From the NCBI GenBank assembly GCA_021732415.1, contig JAKFVC010000064.1, positions 1-64,000 of the forward strand: 64,000 bases of DNA, in the 5' to 3' direction. Below the pieces are notes generated by a model, which worked only from the letters and a program-made list of their open reading frames with translations, was not told the origin of the DNA and made no database searches. The position numbers and the translations under genes are program-made. This document shows, piece by piece, positions 33,774-43,806 of this stretch (position 1 is the first letter of the stretch; the number at the start of each line of letters is the position of its first letter). This DNA is from Planctomycetaceae bacterium. Lineage in GTDB: Bacteria > Planctomycetota > Planctomycetia > Planctomycetales > Planctomycetaceae.

Positions 33774-35426
33774 ATGTTGTTTCGTCCCCTTGTCGCCATG
33801 TTGCTCGCCAGCCTGATCTGGTTGGCAGCCACGCCTGCTCAAGCTCACTTCCTGTGGATCTGGCAAACGAAAACGGAGTCTGGCGCTCCGGTCGTTCAAG
33901 CCCATTTCAGTGAAGCGGCTGATGACCCCGAACCCGAGTTATTGAAGCGACTCGAAGGCCTGCAGGTCTGGCATCGTCCGTCCGCCGGCGACGTCCAGGC
34001 CCTCGAGGTCAAGCAAACTCCGGAAGCATTTGAGATTGCCCTCCCCACTAAGCTCGACCCCGAGCATCCCGGCATCATCATCACCGAGAAGAACTTCGGT
34101 GTCACGGGCCGCGGCGATGTCAAATTCCTGTTGCAGTACTACGCCAAGCTTTATCCCGGCAATATCACCGATGCCGCGAAGCTCGGGGCGTCGAAGCAAT
34201 TGCGATTGGATATCGTTCCGGTCCTCACGGGCAAGAAGCTGACTCTGAACGTCACCTGGGATGGGAAACCGGTCGCCGATTCTGAAGTCGTCGTCAAAGG
34301 CCCCGGGTTGAAGGGGGACAAGCTGAAGACCGACGCTCAGGGAGTGGTGTCGGTCGATCTGGCCGACGCAGGGCTGCTCGAAATTCGGGCGCGTCACATT
34401 GAGGCCAGGGCGGGCAAGTTGGAAGACAAGGACTACACGGAAATCCGCCACTATTGCACGGTGACCTTGCCCTGGGCCGGTGCCGACAAGACCACCGCCA
34501 GCGTGGCCGCGCCTGCCACCCCCGAATTGCCGTTGCTCCCCGAGGGACTCACCAGCTTCGGTGCTGCAGTCCACGGTGAGTGGTTGTATGTTTACGGCGG
34601 TCATCTGGCCAAGCCGCATCAGTATTCGATGGAGACCCAGTCGCCTCGTCTGCGACGCGTGAACCTCAACGCACCCACCGTGTGGGAAGACCTGGCCTCG
34701 GGCCCGCGGTTGCAGGGAGTGGCGATGGTCACGTGTGGCGATCGTCTGGTCCGCATTGGTGGATTCTCAGCGCACAACGCCGCCGGTGAAAAGCAGAACC
34801 TGTGGTCGGTCTCTGAAGTCTCGGCCTACAATCCGACCAGCAATCAATGGTCGAGTTTGCCGCCGTTGCCCGCTCCACGCTCGTCGCACGATGCCGCGGT
34901 GATTGGCAACACGATCTACGTAGCAGGTGGCTGGCAACTCCGGGGTTCTGACGGCAAACCCAGTTGGCACGACACGGCCTGGTCACTCGATCTTTCCGCA
35001 GAGAATCCTGCCTGGCAGCCGTTGGCGACGCCACCGTTTCAACGCCGCGCAGTGGCCGCGGCGGGTCTTGCTGGCAAGCTGTACGTGATCGGAGGTATGG
35101 AGAGTGATAACGGGATGACGACCGAAGTCGCCGTCTATGATCCAGCGACTCGCGTCTGGTCAGCAGGTCCGGATCTCCCCGGCAACGACAGCGAAGGATT
35201 CGGAGCCTCGGCCTTTGCCGTGGAGAACAAGCTGTGTGTCAGCACACGTAACGGTCAGTTGCTGAGCTTGCAGTCGGGCGCCGACAAGTGGGAGACATTA
35301 GGAGCTCTCAAGCACCCCCGATTCTTCCATCGCCTGTTGGCGGGTCTCCACCAGGACGTAATCGTCGTGGGCGGATCGGCCGCCGATAAGGTGAAAGAGC
35401 TAGAAGTGGTTGCCGTGACGAAGTAG
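33774..35426 (+). CDS. Exported DUF4198 - Kelch-repeat fusion protein
   Basis: A clear signal peptide (MLFRPLVAMLLASLIWLAA...PAQA) ends at an AxA site, so the mature protein would begin HFLWIWQTK, with His as residue 1. Residues ~25-245 resemble DUF4198, a periplasmic family related to Ni/Co uptake proteins, here with a carboxypeptidase-regulatory-like beta-sandwich (LTLNVTWDGKPVADSEVVVKG). Residues ~260-550 hold Kelch repeats (LYVYGGHL, LVRIGGFS, IYVAGGWQ, LYVIGGME, VIVVGGSA), which form a beta-propeller. AGGAGA nine bases upstream supports the ATG. The gene shares a putative Fur-type operator with hemP, suggesting an iron- or metal-responsive periplasmic role. The long leader (about 290 bases) contains a 7-bp hairpin GGTCTCC...GGAGACC near 33665-33688. 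Confidence 0.85.
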   Translation: MLFRPLVAMLLASLIWLAATPAQAHFLWIWQTKTESGAPVVQAHFSEAADDPEPELLKRLEGLQVWHRPSAGDVQALEVKQTPEAFEIALPTKLDPEHPGIIITEKNFGVTGRGDVKFLLQYYAKLYPGNITDAAKLGASKQLRLDIVPVLTGKKLTLNVTWDGKPVADSEVVVKGPGLKGDKLKTDAQGVVSVDLADAGLLEIRARHIEARAGKLEDKDYTEIRHYCTVTLPWAGADKTTASVAAPATPELPLLPEGLTSFGAAVHGEWLYVYGGHLAKPHQYSMETQSPRLRRVNLNAPTVWEDLASGPRLQGVAMVTCGDRLVRIGGFSAHNAAGEKQNLWSVSEVSAYNPTSNQWSSLPPLPAPRSSHDAAVIGNTIYVAGGWQLRGSDGKPSWHDTAWSLDLSAENPAWQPLATPPFQRRAVAAAGLAGKLYVIGGMESDNGMTTEVAVYDPATRVWSAGPDLPGNDSEGFGASAFAVENKLCVSTRNGQLLSLQSGADKWETLGALKHPRFFHRLLAGLHQDVIVVGGSAADKVKELEVVAVTK

Positions 35427-35439
35427 TGCTGAATGACGT

Positions 35440-35537
35440 GGGGTCGGGTCTACGATTTTTCGAAATTGGCTGTCAACGGCGTACGAACGCGCGGTTGACT
35501 CAATCAGCCAATTTCCAAAAATCGTGGCCCCGACCCC
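35440..35537. repeat. Inverted repeat 3' of the DUF4198-Kelch gene
   Basis: The 33-base arms at 35440-35472 and 35505-35537 (left arm begins GGGGTCGGGTCTACGATTTT) pair at about 29 positions around a 32-base loop. It starts 13 bases after the stop codon at 35426. No other copy is seen in the window. Confidence 0.88.
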
Positions 35538-35567
35538 TGATAGAAGGACGGAGAAGAGTTTTTTGCG

Positions 35568-35668
35568 AACACTGATCCACACTAATAAACACTAATCAAA
35601 GACTGGAATACCACCGAGAACTCAACGAAACAGTTCTTTATCAGTGGAGATTAGCGAAGATTAGTGTT
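35568..35668. repeat. Weak inverted repeat with 'acactaat' subrepeats
   Basis: The arms at about 35568-35597 and 35639-35668 are built from short repeated units (CACTAAT / ATTAGTG) and pair imperfectly, so several registers are possible. It lies between the previous repeat and the 3' end of the Gfo/Idh/MocA gene. Confidence 0.5.
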
Positions 35669-35704
35669 CCAGAATCCTTGCTTTGAAAACGCCGGGGTCG
35701 TGAT

Positions 35705-36817
35705 TTATGCCAGTGTAAACTCTGGCAAGCGGACGATTTCTCCGCCTTTCAACGCCGATTCGTGGGCCAGAATTCCCACGCAGGTCCAGTTGGCGGACTG
35801 CACGGCATTCGGCCATGGGTCGCGATTGTTCGTCAGGGCGCTCACAAATTCGTTCACTAAGTGGGGATGTGATCCGCCGTGTCCGCCACCCTGCACGAAC
35901 GACAGATGATTCGCGTCCTGGATCGAACGGGTGAATTTGCGAATGGGCTCGGGCAAGAGATGAGCGTAGTCCGGGACTTCCACCTTGGAGGGAATCTCGT
36001 GCTCAGGTTTTTTCGCCGTATGGAGCACGTGCGGTTCGCCTTCGACCAGAGTCCACTCGAAACTTTTCTTGGTACCGTAAACGTCAAAGCTCTCGCGGTA
36101 TTGCCGAGCCGTGTCGTACAGGAAACGCCAGATGTGCGCCGAGACGTCCGAGTCCTTGATCTTGATATGACAGCTTTCGACGGCGAACTTGTTGCCTGAC
36201 TTCTTCTGGATGTCTTCGCGGACCGTTCCTGAGCCAAAGCAGCTCACGTATTCCGCACGCCCATTGAGAAGTCCTAGAACTGGACTAACAACGTGCGTCG
36301 CATAGTGCATGGGAATCATGCGTTCCCAATAGTCAGGCCAGCCGTCCATGTCCTGCGGATGCGATGCGGCCAGATGCTGGATCTTGCCGAGTTCACCCTT
36401 CTCGTACAATTCCTTGATGAACAGGAATTCGCGGGAATAGACGACCGTTTCAGCCATCATGTACTTCAAGCCGGTCTGCTTAACGAGCTCGCAGATCTGG
36501 CGGCATTCCTCCACGGTCGTGGCCATCGGGACGGTACACATGACGTGCTTGCCGGCCTTCAGCGCTTCCATCGACATCCAGGCATGGTCGGGGATCGGGC
36601 TGTTGATATGCACGAAATCAACTTGCGGATCTTTCAACACTTCCGAGAACTGCGTATAGCGTTTTTCGATGCCAAAGTGGTCGCCCACTTTGTTCATCTT
36701 TTCGGTATTCCGCTGGCAGATGGCATAGACGTTGGCGTCCGGGTGGGCCTGGTAAATCGGAATAAACTCGGCCCCGAATCCGAGACCCACCATAGCAACA
36801 TTAACGGGCTTTCCCAC
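35705..36817 (-). CDS. Gfo/Idh/MocA family oxidoreductase, EKP-motif variant
   Basis: The 370-residue protein has the N-terminal NAD(P)-binding motif VAMVGLGFGAEF and a C-terminal alpha/beta dehydrogenase domain with DYWERMIPMHYATHVVSPVL. Most family members carry a catalytic Lys in an EKP motif after strand 5 (GKHVxCEKP); here the position reads GKHVMCTVPMATT, so the Lys is missing. Other family landmarks (HINSPIPDHAWMSMEALKAG, GGHGGSHPHLVNEF near the C-terminus) are intact. There is no twin-arginine or other signal peptide, so the protein is probably cytoplasmic. It could act on a sugar or inositol-like substrate; the loss of Lys makes ordinary dehydrogenase chemistry uncertain. It is a single gene between two repeat-bearing spacers. 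Confidence 0.88.
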   Translation of the reverse strand: MGKPVNVAMVGLGFGAEFIPIYQAHPDANVYAICQRNTEKMNKVGDHFGIEKRYTQFSEVLKDPQVDFVHINSPIPDHAWMSMEALKAGKHVMCTVPMATTVEECRQICELVKQTGLKYMMAETVVYSREFLFIKELYEKGELGKIQHLAASHPQDMDGWPDYWERMIPMHYATHVVSPVLGLLNGRAEYVSCFGSGTVREDIQKKSGNKFAVESCHIKIKDSDVSAHIWRFLYDTARQYRESFDVYGTKKSFEWTLVEGEPHVLHTAKKPEHEIPSKVEVPDYAHLLPEPIRKFTRSIQDANHLSFVQGGGHGGSHPHLVNEFVSALTNNRDPWPNAVQSANWTCVGILAHESALKGGEIVRLPEFTLA

Positions 36818-36881
36818 GAGACACTCCCCTTCTGCCGAGCGGCGATGACTTGATGTACTGCTCTTGTAATGAAATTCTTAT

Positions 36882-37051
36882 TAGGAGTTTTTAGCCACAG
36901 ATTAACACAGAAGAAACACAGAATGGGTCAGCCTGTCGCGACGTCTGGTGACAATGCCAGAGCAATTAATAAGTACATAATCGACTCACATCGACGATGA
37001 TCTATTCCGTGTTTCTTCTGTGTTCTTCTGTGGCCAAAAAACTCCGTCCTA
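36882..37051. repeat. Intergenic inverted repeat, 'ACACAGAAG' family (copy 3)
   Basis: The arms at about 36882-36924 and 37004-37051 pair over GGAGTTTTT, GCCACAGA and ACACAGAAGAAACACAGAAT and their complements, with gaps. The loop of nearly 80 bases is larger than in other copies. The right arm ends 18 bases beyond the gyrB stop codon. Confidence 0.8.
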
Positions 37052-37068
37052 ATGATTCATAAACGACG

Positions 37069-39627
<2,559 letters not shown>

Positions 39628-39662
39628 TCAATCCCTTCGAGCAGTGATATTCGTCGCTCTGA

Positions 39663-39740
39663 TGAGCGGAATGGCGCTAGCCACCGATGTCTTCGTTCAA
39701 TTTGCCACGGAAGAACCGGCGGCTAGCGTCGTGCCGCTCA
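39663..39740. repeat. Inverted repeat, 'GCTAGC' family (copy 2), abutting the dciA stop
   Basis: The arms 39663-39685 and 39717-39740 (left arm includes GGAATGGCGCTAGCCACCG) pair with a few mismatches. The sequence is closely related to the repeat at 182-260. The right arm ends exactly on the three bases that form the TGA stop of dciA (39738-39740). Confidence 0.85.
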
Positions 39741-40067
39741 CTTCAATTCACGTTTTTTCAGATTCGTCTGGAGCTTGAACTTCAGATGTTTCACTTTGTA
39801 TTCAGGTCGAGTTTGCTGCAGTGCGAGCAAGATGGCTGCCTTATGAAATCCATTCAATTCAGCCAGCAAGGCGGGATTGGCCACCATCACCTGCAACGTC
39901 CCGCGAGAGATCCCCGCCACTCGCGTGTGAGGAGCGACTTCCGCCCCCGCTGCCTGATCCCAATCGGCTTGTAATTGAGCATCCCCCTGGACCCGAGCAA
40001 AGCCTCGCAACGCAATCAACTCGGAGAGCGCTTTCGAGACATGCAGCGGACCGGGATCATGCGTCAT
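39738..40067 (-). CDS. dciA: DUF721/DciA family protein, probable replicative helicase loader or accessory
   Basis: This 109-residue protein has the DUF721 core: a helical N-terminus (VSKALSELIALRGF), the WDQAAGAEVAPHTRVAGISR block, then RGTLQVMVANPALLAELNGF and a basic C-terminus. The family was named DciA because it is needed for DnaB helicase operation in bacteria lacking the phage-derived DnaC/DnaI loaders. Its place between dnaN and gyrB supports a replication role. Its stop codon is embedded in an inverted-repeat arm. Confidence 0.85.
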   Translation of the reverse strand: MTHDPGPLHVSKALSELIALRGFARVQGDAQLQADWDQAAGAEVAPHTRVAGISRGTLQVMVANPALLAELNGFHKAAILLALQQTRPEYKVKHLKFKLQTNLKKRELK

Positions 40068-40112
40068 GTTGTCGGATCACTTAAATGCGAAATAGTTTAG
40101 TCCCGCTGATAT

Positions 40113-40201
40113 GGTGAGAGTGATAGAGGGTTAAGAATGTTCCAAGGAAGATCAAATCCAAGTCCTACCCCGTAACTCTCACACGCTCTTACTCTCACAC
40201 C
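40113..40201. repeat. Weak inverted repeat 3' of dnaN
   Basis: GGTGAGAGTGATAGAGGG at 40113-40130 pairs imperfectly with CTCTTACTCTCACACC at 40186-40201; ACTCTCAC also occurs at about 40175, so alternative pairings are possible. It ends 34 bases beyond the dnaN stop codon. Confidence 0.5.
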
Positions 40202-40234
40202 GATTCAACAGCACAAATGCGGTGTCAATATACA

Positions 40235-41350
40235 TCAGCCATCTCGGGACAGCGGCATGATCACATAGGTGTATCCGTCATCCGTCATCAGCACGCCGGG
40301 ATCTTCTTCCGTCGACAACTTCAAGCTGACCTGCATTTCTGGTGGCAGCACTTTCAAGAAGTCCGAAATGAATCGCGGATCAAATCGAATCAGCAATTCC
40401 GATCCGGAATAACTGATCGGCATCTCGATCTTCGAGGTCCCGATGTCCGCGGCCTGGCTGCTGAGCAACAGCACTCCATCCGAGAACTTGAAGTCGACGC
40501 CGCGGCTTTCTTCGTTCGTCACGATCTGGGCCTGTCGCACGACCGAATGGAACTGACCGGCGAGCAACTCAATCGCGACGTCATGGCTCTTGGGGATCAC
40601 GTCCTGATAGCGCGGGAAGCGACCTTCGACCAGGCGGCTGAAGATCGTCGCATTGGACGTCTTGAACAACACATCGTTCGGATGATGAATGGCGATGTGG
40701 ACCGGGTCATCGTTGTCGGGAATCGTTCGCTCGAGCAACGACATCGTCTTCGAGGGAATGACAGGCGGAGCAGAGGGCACGACGGCATTGCCCTGCTTGG
40801 CCATCGGAGCATGCATCAGCGCCAGCCGGCGACTGTCCGTCGCGACCAGGCTCAGCTTGTCGGCACCGAATTCAAACAGAATGCCACCGAGGGCATAGCG
40901 TGAACTTTCGGGATCGGTCGCGAAGATCGTCCGGCGGATCATGTCTCGCAGGGTCTTGCCGGGGATCGTGAAGTAATCCTGGTCGTCAAATGCGGCGACG
41001 GGAGGATACTCGGCGGGATCCGAAACCGGCAGGCGGAACTCACTGCGCTCACCACAGACGCGAACGGCATCCGCTTCGATGTGCAGGGTGACCCGGTCGT
41101 CACGCAACTCACGCAGAATGTCGGAAACTCGCCGATTGGGCAGCAGAGCTTCCCCTGATCCCTGGCAGATGGCTTCAGGCACATCGTACCGAATGGCGAT
41201 CTCGGAGTCGGTCCCGATGAGCGTTACCTTGCCCCCGGCCACCTGCAATTTGACGTTCTGCAGGATGGGTTTTGGGGTTCGCGTCGGAATCACGGCTCCT
41301 ACGGCCCCGAACGCGGTGGCCAATATACTGCGACTGCACTCCAACTTCAT
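40235..41350 (-). CDS. dnaN: DNA polymerase III beta subunit (sliding clamp)
   Basis: The 371-residue protein has the length and three-domain pattern of the bacterial beta clamp, which tethers polymerase III to DNA as a dimeric ring. Landmarks are MKLECSRSILATAFGAVGAV, PILQNVKLQVAGG, LVATDSRRLALM in the second domain, LVEGRFPRYQDVIP at the domain 2/3 junction, and the C-terminal VLMTDDGYTYVIMPLSRDG, close to the usual MPMR(L) clamp end. The gene precedes dciA and gyrB on the minus strand. dnaA, usually its immediate neighbour, is not beside it. Confidence 0.96.
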   Translation of the reverse strand: MKLECSRSILATAFGAVGAVIPTRTPKPILQNVKLQVAGGKVTLIGTDSEIAIRYDVPEAICQGSGEALLPNRRVSDILRELRDDRVTLHIEADAVRVCGERSEFRLPVSDPAEYPPVAAFDDQDYFTIPGKTLRDMIRRTIFATDPESSRYALGGILFEFGADKLSLVATDSRRLALMHAPMAKQGNAVVPSAPPVIPSKTMSLLERTIPDNDDPVHIAIHHPNDVLFKTSNATIFSRLVEGRFPRYQDVIPKSHDVAIELLAGQFHSVVRQAQIVTNEESRGVDFKFSDGVLLLSSQAADIGTSKIEMPISYSGSELLIRFDPRFISDFLKVLPPEMQVSLKLSTEEDPGVLMTDDGYTYVIMPLSRDG

Positions 41351-41934
41351 CTTGATTCCGCCGCCTTTCCAACGTCCCGATACTGTACAGACACGAACCG
41401 CTTGGGAACTCGTCTTTCACAGGCCCAATTCTAGCAAATTTCCGCTTCAAACGCACGGGACTCAGGCAGATTTTCCCAGGCAGTGTTCAGTGAGAATCGA
41501 TGGTTCGAAATGTCTTCGGCAAGGAGTCGGTTTCCGGACGCAAAGTTTGCTGATCGACGTTGCAATCTGTCCGTCGAGTTTCCCACACATCAGAGCCGTC
41601 TTCGTCTTCTTTCTAATTAAGATTTTAAAATTAGAAGTCGTATTAATACCGGGCGGATAAAGTGTTGTCTGGCATTCTGAGCATGGCTGTAAGTATTTGT
41701 AATTACATGAGTTATGGAGTTTATGTTTGACCTTTTGGGTGTGCAAAACCTGTTTTATGGGAGTTATCAAACCGATATCTATCGGTGATAACTGGCCGAG
41801 TTACGATCACGGCCAAATGGCGTGGTTTTGGTGTGATCAGCCTGGAAACATTTGCCAACAGGTTGTTGACGACTTATCCACAGCCGGCATCGGGGACTGT
41901 ATCGAGAATCTGACGGCAGCTGAATTGCGGTTGC
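41351..41934. other. AT-rich spacer with DnaA boxes upstream of dnaN: candidate oriC or DnaA-regulated region
   Basis: This 584-bp stretch has no credible gene. It contains a perfect DnaA box TTATCCACA at 41874-41882, an 8/9 match on the other strand (TGTGCAAAA, 41740-41748) and a 7/9 match at 41652-41660. At 41611-41650 is a 40-base segment with only 8 G/C bases, including an inverted repeat TTCTAATT...AATTAGAA (41611-41618 and 41629-41636), which could be a DNA-unwinding element. Position upstream of dnaN-dciA-gyrB fits an origin, but genes on both sides run in the same direction, so no strand switch supports it. DnaA-dependent control of dnaN is the alternative. Confidence 0.5.
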
Positions 41935-42417
41935 CTAGTTCATCGAGAAGATCCACCGATCGATACGATAGAAGACGACCCCTTGAATGAACAGGACGAT
42001 CAGCGCGAGCAGGCTCCTCACGAACCACACCATGAAGATGTCCTTGCCGGCCATCGAACGGATGACTCGATCGATGCGTTGCCCGGCGTTGATGATGGCG
42101 GACAGCACGACCCAACCCACTGCGGAGATTCTCGCACCTACGGCAGAAAAAAACCTTCGCAGAGCCAGGCCAGCGGCGACACCGGCCGGGTCAGGTGACG
42201 TTGCGGCCTGCACGGCGCGGTCTCCGCGAAGTCCGATCAGCATGCCCCAGTACAGCATGCCCATCGAGTAGAGCTGGACACCGAGCACTCGCAGAATGAC
42301 GCCAATGACGCAACACGCCTTGTACGCCAAATAACAGCCACCCACGACGATCGTGCCGAGGACCGCGATGACGAACCCGCATCCCTGAGCGTCTCGCGAA
42401 TAACGGCCCCGGCGCAT
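41935..42417 (-). CDS. Small membrane protein of unknown function
   Basis: The 160-residue protein has two hydrophobic stretches near residues 13-60 (GFVIAVLGTIVVGGCYLAY, ACCVIGVILRVLGVQLYSMG) and a C-terminal helix (FVRSLLALIVLFIQGVVFY). I recognise no family. It begins 29 bases after the J-like/MshEN-like gene on the same strand, so the two are probably co-transcribed and may work at the same membrane. The final residues YRIDRWIFSMN lie just before the candidate origin spacer. Confidence 0.75.
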   Translation of the reverse strand: MRRGRYSRDAQGCGFVIAVLGTIVVGGCYLAYKACCVIGVILRVLGVQLYSMGMLYWGMLIGLRGDRAVQAATSPDPAGVAAGLALRRFFSAVGARISAVGWVVLSAIINAGQRIDRVIRSMAGKDIFMVWFVRSLLALIVLFIQGVVFYRIDRWIFSMN

Positions 42418-42445
42418 CGTCCACCTTTGTCACGCCGAAAGCGGA

Positions 42446-43474
42446 TTACCGTTTGAAACATTTCACCCAGAGCAGATAGCCGGCAATCGGCGTGACGACC
42501 AATGTCAGACAGAACATTCCCAGCAACTTGAAGCCAGGGGGAACGACATAAGTATCCAACAGCCCGGAGGGAATTACCGTCCAGCAAAAGGCGAGAATCC
42601 CCATGGTTTGACGCTGTTTCAGCTCTTCCGGAGTCAGTTGCGTCAAGGCCTTCCTGGGTTCTTTCTTGGCCGGTGCAGACGACGATGAGGAACTCGTTCC
42701 CTTGGTCGTCTTGCCACTTTTCGTCACAGCTTCGACGGTCTCATTACGGGCACCTGGCGCATAGTACTTGGCGATGCCTTGATTGATGTTCAACGGCGTC
42801 GCCAGAACCGCGCGGACCGGGTGGTTCAGTCGCAGCCGCAGCTCTTCCTCCAGGTCGGCATCGGGAGGATGCGTGCAGGCGATCAGCAGCACATCATCAT
42901 CAACAAACAACGGCAGGATCGAATGCTGTTTCACCAGTTTCTTCGGTACCTGATCGAGGATATTGTCATCGGGAATCAGATCGGTCAGATCGATGAAGGG
43001 CAGGCCCAGCTCTTCTGCATAGGCTTGGGTGGCGATGGTCTGATCGACCAGCTTCAACTGCACGACGACGTCGCGCATGTCGAGACCCGTCTTCTGCGAA
43101 TGGTTGCGCGCTTCCTCGGCCTGCGACTGGCTGATCAGTTGCTTTTGGGTGAGGATCACTTCCAGCGGGCGGCGGCCGGTCTCTTCGACGGCCTCGACTT
43201 CACGGCCCAGGCTGATGTCGTATTCACGTTTGCGTTCGTCGTCGGTCAGGCAGAGCATGGCCTTGGCGAGTTCGTTCAGCAATTCCTGTGAACGGACCGA
43301 ATGCTTGCCGGCTGCGTATTTGCGGACGTGACCGTTGAGCTTCTTGTAATTGTTGCGGATCTTCTCGGCTTCGTCTTCGAACTGGACCAACCGCAGTAAC
43401 TGGTAATGATCCGGCGGACGATCGCCCTCAGGGATGCCGAGCCAATCCTTGTAGACGTCAATCTCGTCGGACAT
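42446..43474 (-). CDS. Membrane protein with HPD-less J-like domain and degenerate MshEN domain
   Basis: Residues ~8-90 form a DnaJ-like domain (YKDWLGIPEGDRPPDHYQLL ... LTDDERKREYD), but the HPD tripeptide is absent: the corresponding loop reads NGHVRKYAAGKH. Residues ~100-255 resemble the MshEN/GspE N-terminal domain (ILTQKQLISQSQAEEAR, AYAEELGLPFIDLTDLIP, VPKKLVKQHSILPLFV), a fold that in some proteins binds cyclic di-GMP; key Gly positions of the RLG motif are changed. A Ser-rich linker and two C-terminal transmembrane helices (MGILAFCWTVIPSGLLDTYV, GMFCLTLVVTPIAGYLLWV) follow. Start ATG 43474 is favoured by a GAGGGAG ribosome binding site; an in-frame start at 43549 adds 25 unrelated residues. 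The neighbouring Hsp70 gene suggests a chaperone-linked role. Confidence 0.82.
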   Translation of the reverse strand: MSDEIDVYKDWLGIPEGDRPPDHYQLLRLVQFEDEAEKIRNNYKKLNGHVRKYAAGKHSVRSQELLNELAKAMLCLTDDERKREYDISLGREVEAVEETGRRPLEVILTQKQLISQSQAEEARNHSQKTGLDMRDVVVQLKLVDQTIATQAYAEELGLPFIDLTDLIPDDNILDQVPKKLVKQHSILPLFVDDDVLLIACTHPPDADLEEELRLRLNHPVRAVLATPLNINQGIAKYYAPGARNETVEAVTKSGKTTKGTSSSSSSAPAKKEPRKALTQLTPEELKQRQTMGILAFCWTVIPSGLLDTYVVPPGFKLLGMFCLTLVVTPIAGYLLWVKCFKR

Positions 43475-43641
43475 GCGGACACTCCCTCGATTCCAGCACG
43501 GATTTTTGCAGATTCCGTGGCCAGACCACAGAACGTCTGGAACGGACAATCACATACAGTCACACCTTCCGTGAGTGTAACGATACTTTGGCGCCGATTC
43601 ATGCTCGCGCAAAGTCAACCGACCAGAAATGGGGCAGAGCA

Positions 43642-43726
43642 ATTAGCCACAGAAGGACACAGAAAAACACAGAAAAGTCATTTCCTGTTTTTCTTCTGTG
43701 CTTTTCTGTGTCCTTCTGTGGCTAAT
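43642..43726. repeat. Intergenic inverted repeat, 'ACACAGAAG' family (copy 4)
   Basis: The arms 43642-43677 and 43685-43726 pair over ATTAGCCACAGAAGGACACA and a following AGAAAA-rich part, with a 7-base loop. It lies 80 bases beyond the stop codon of the Hsp70 gene. Confidence 0.88.
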
Positions 43727-43806
43727 GAAATTCTTTTTATCGAACCAGATTGTCCGGGGCCTCACGGCACCAGTTCGTCAGGTTCATTTGATTTGCGATT
43801 TGCCCG

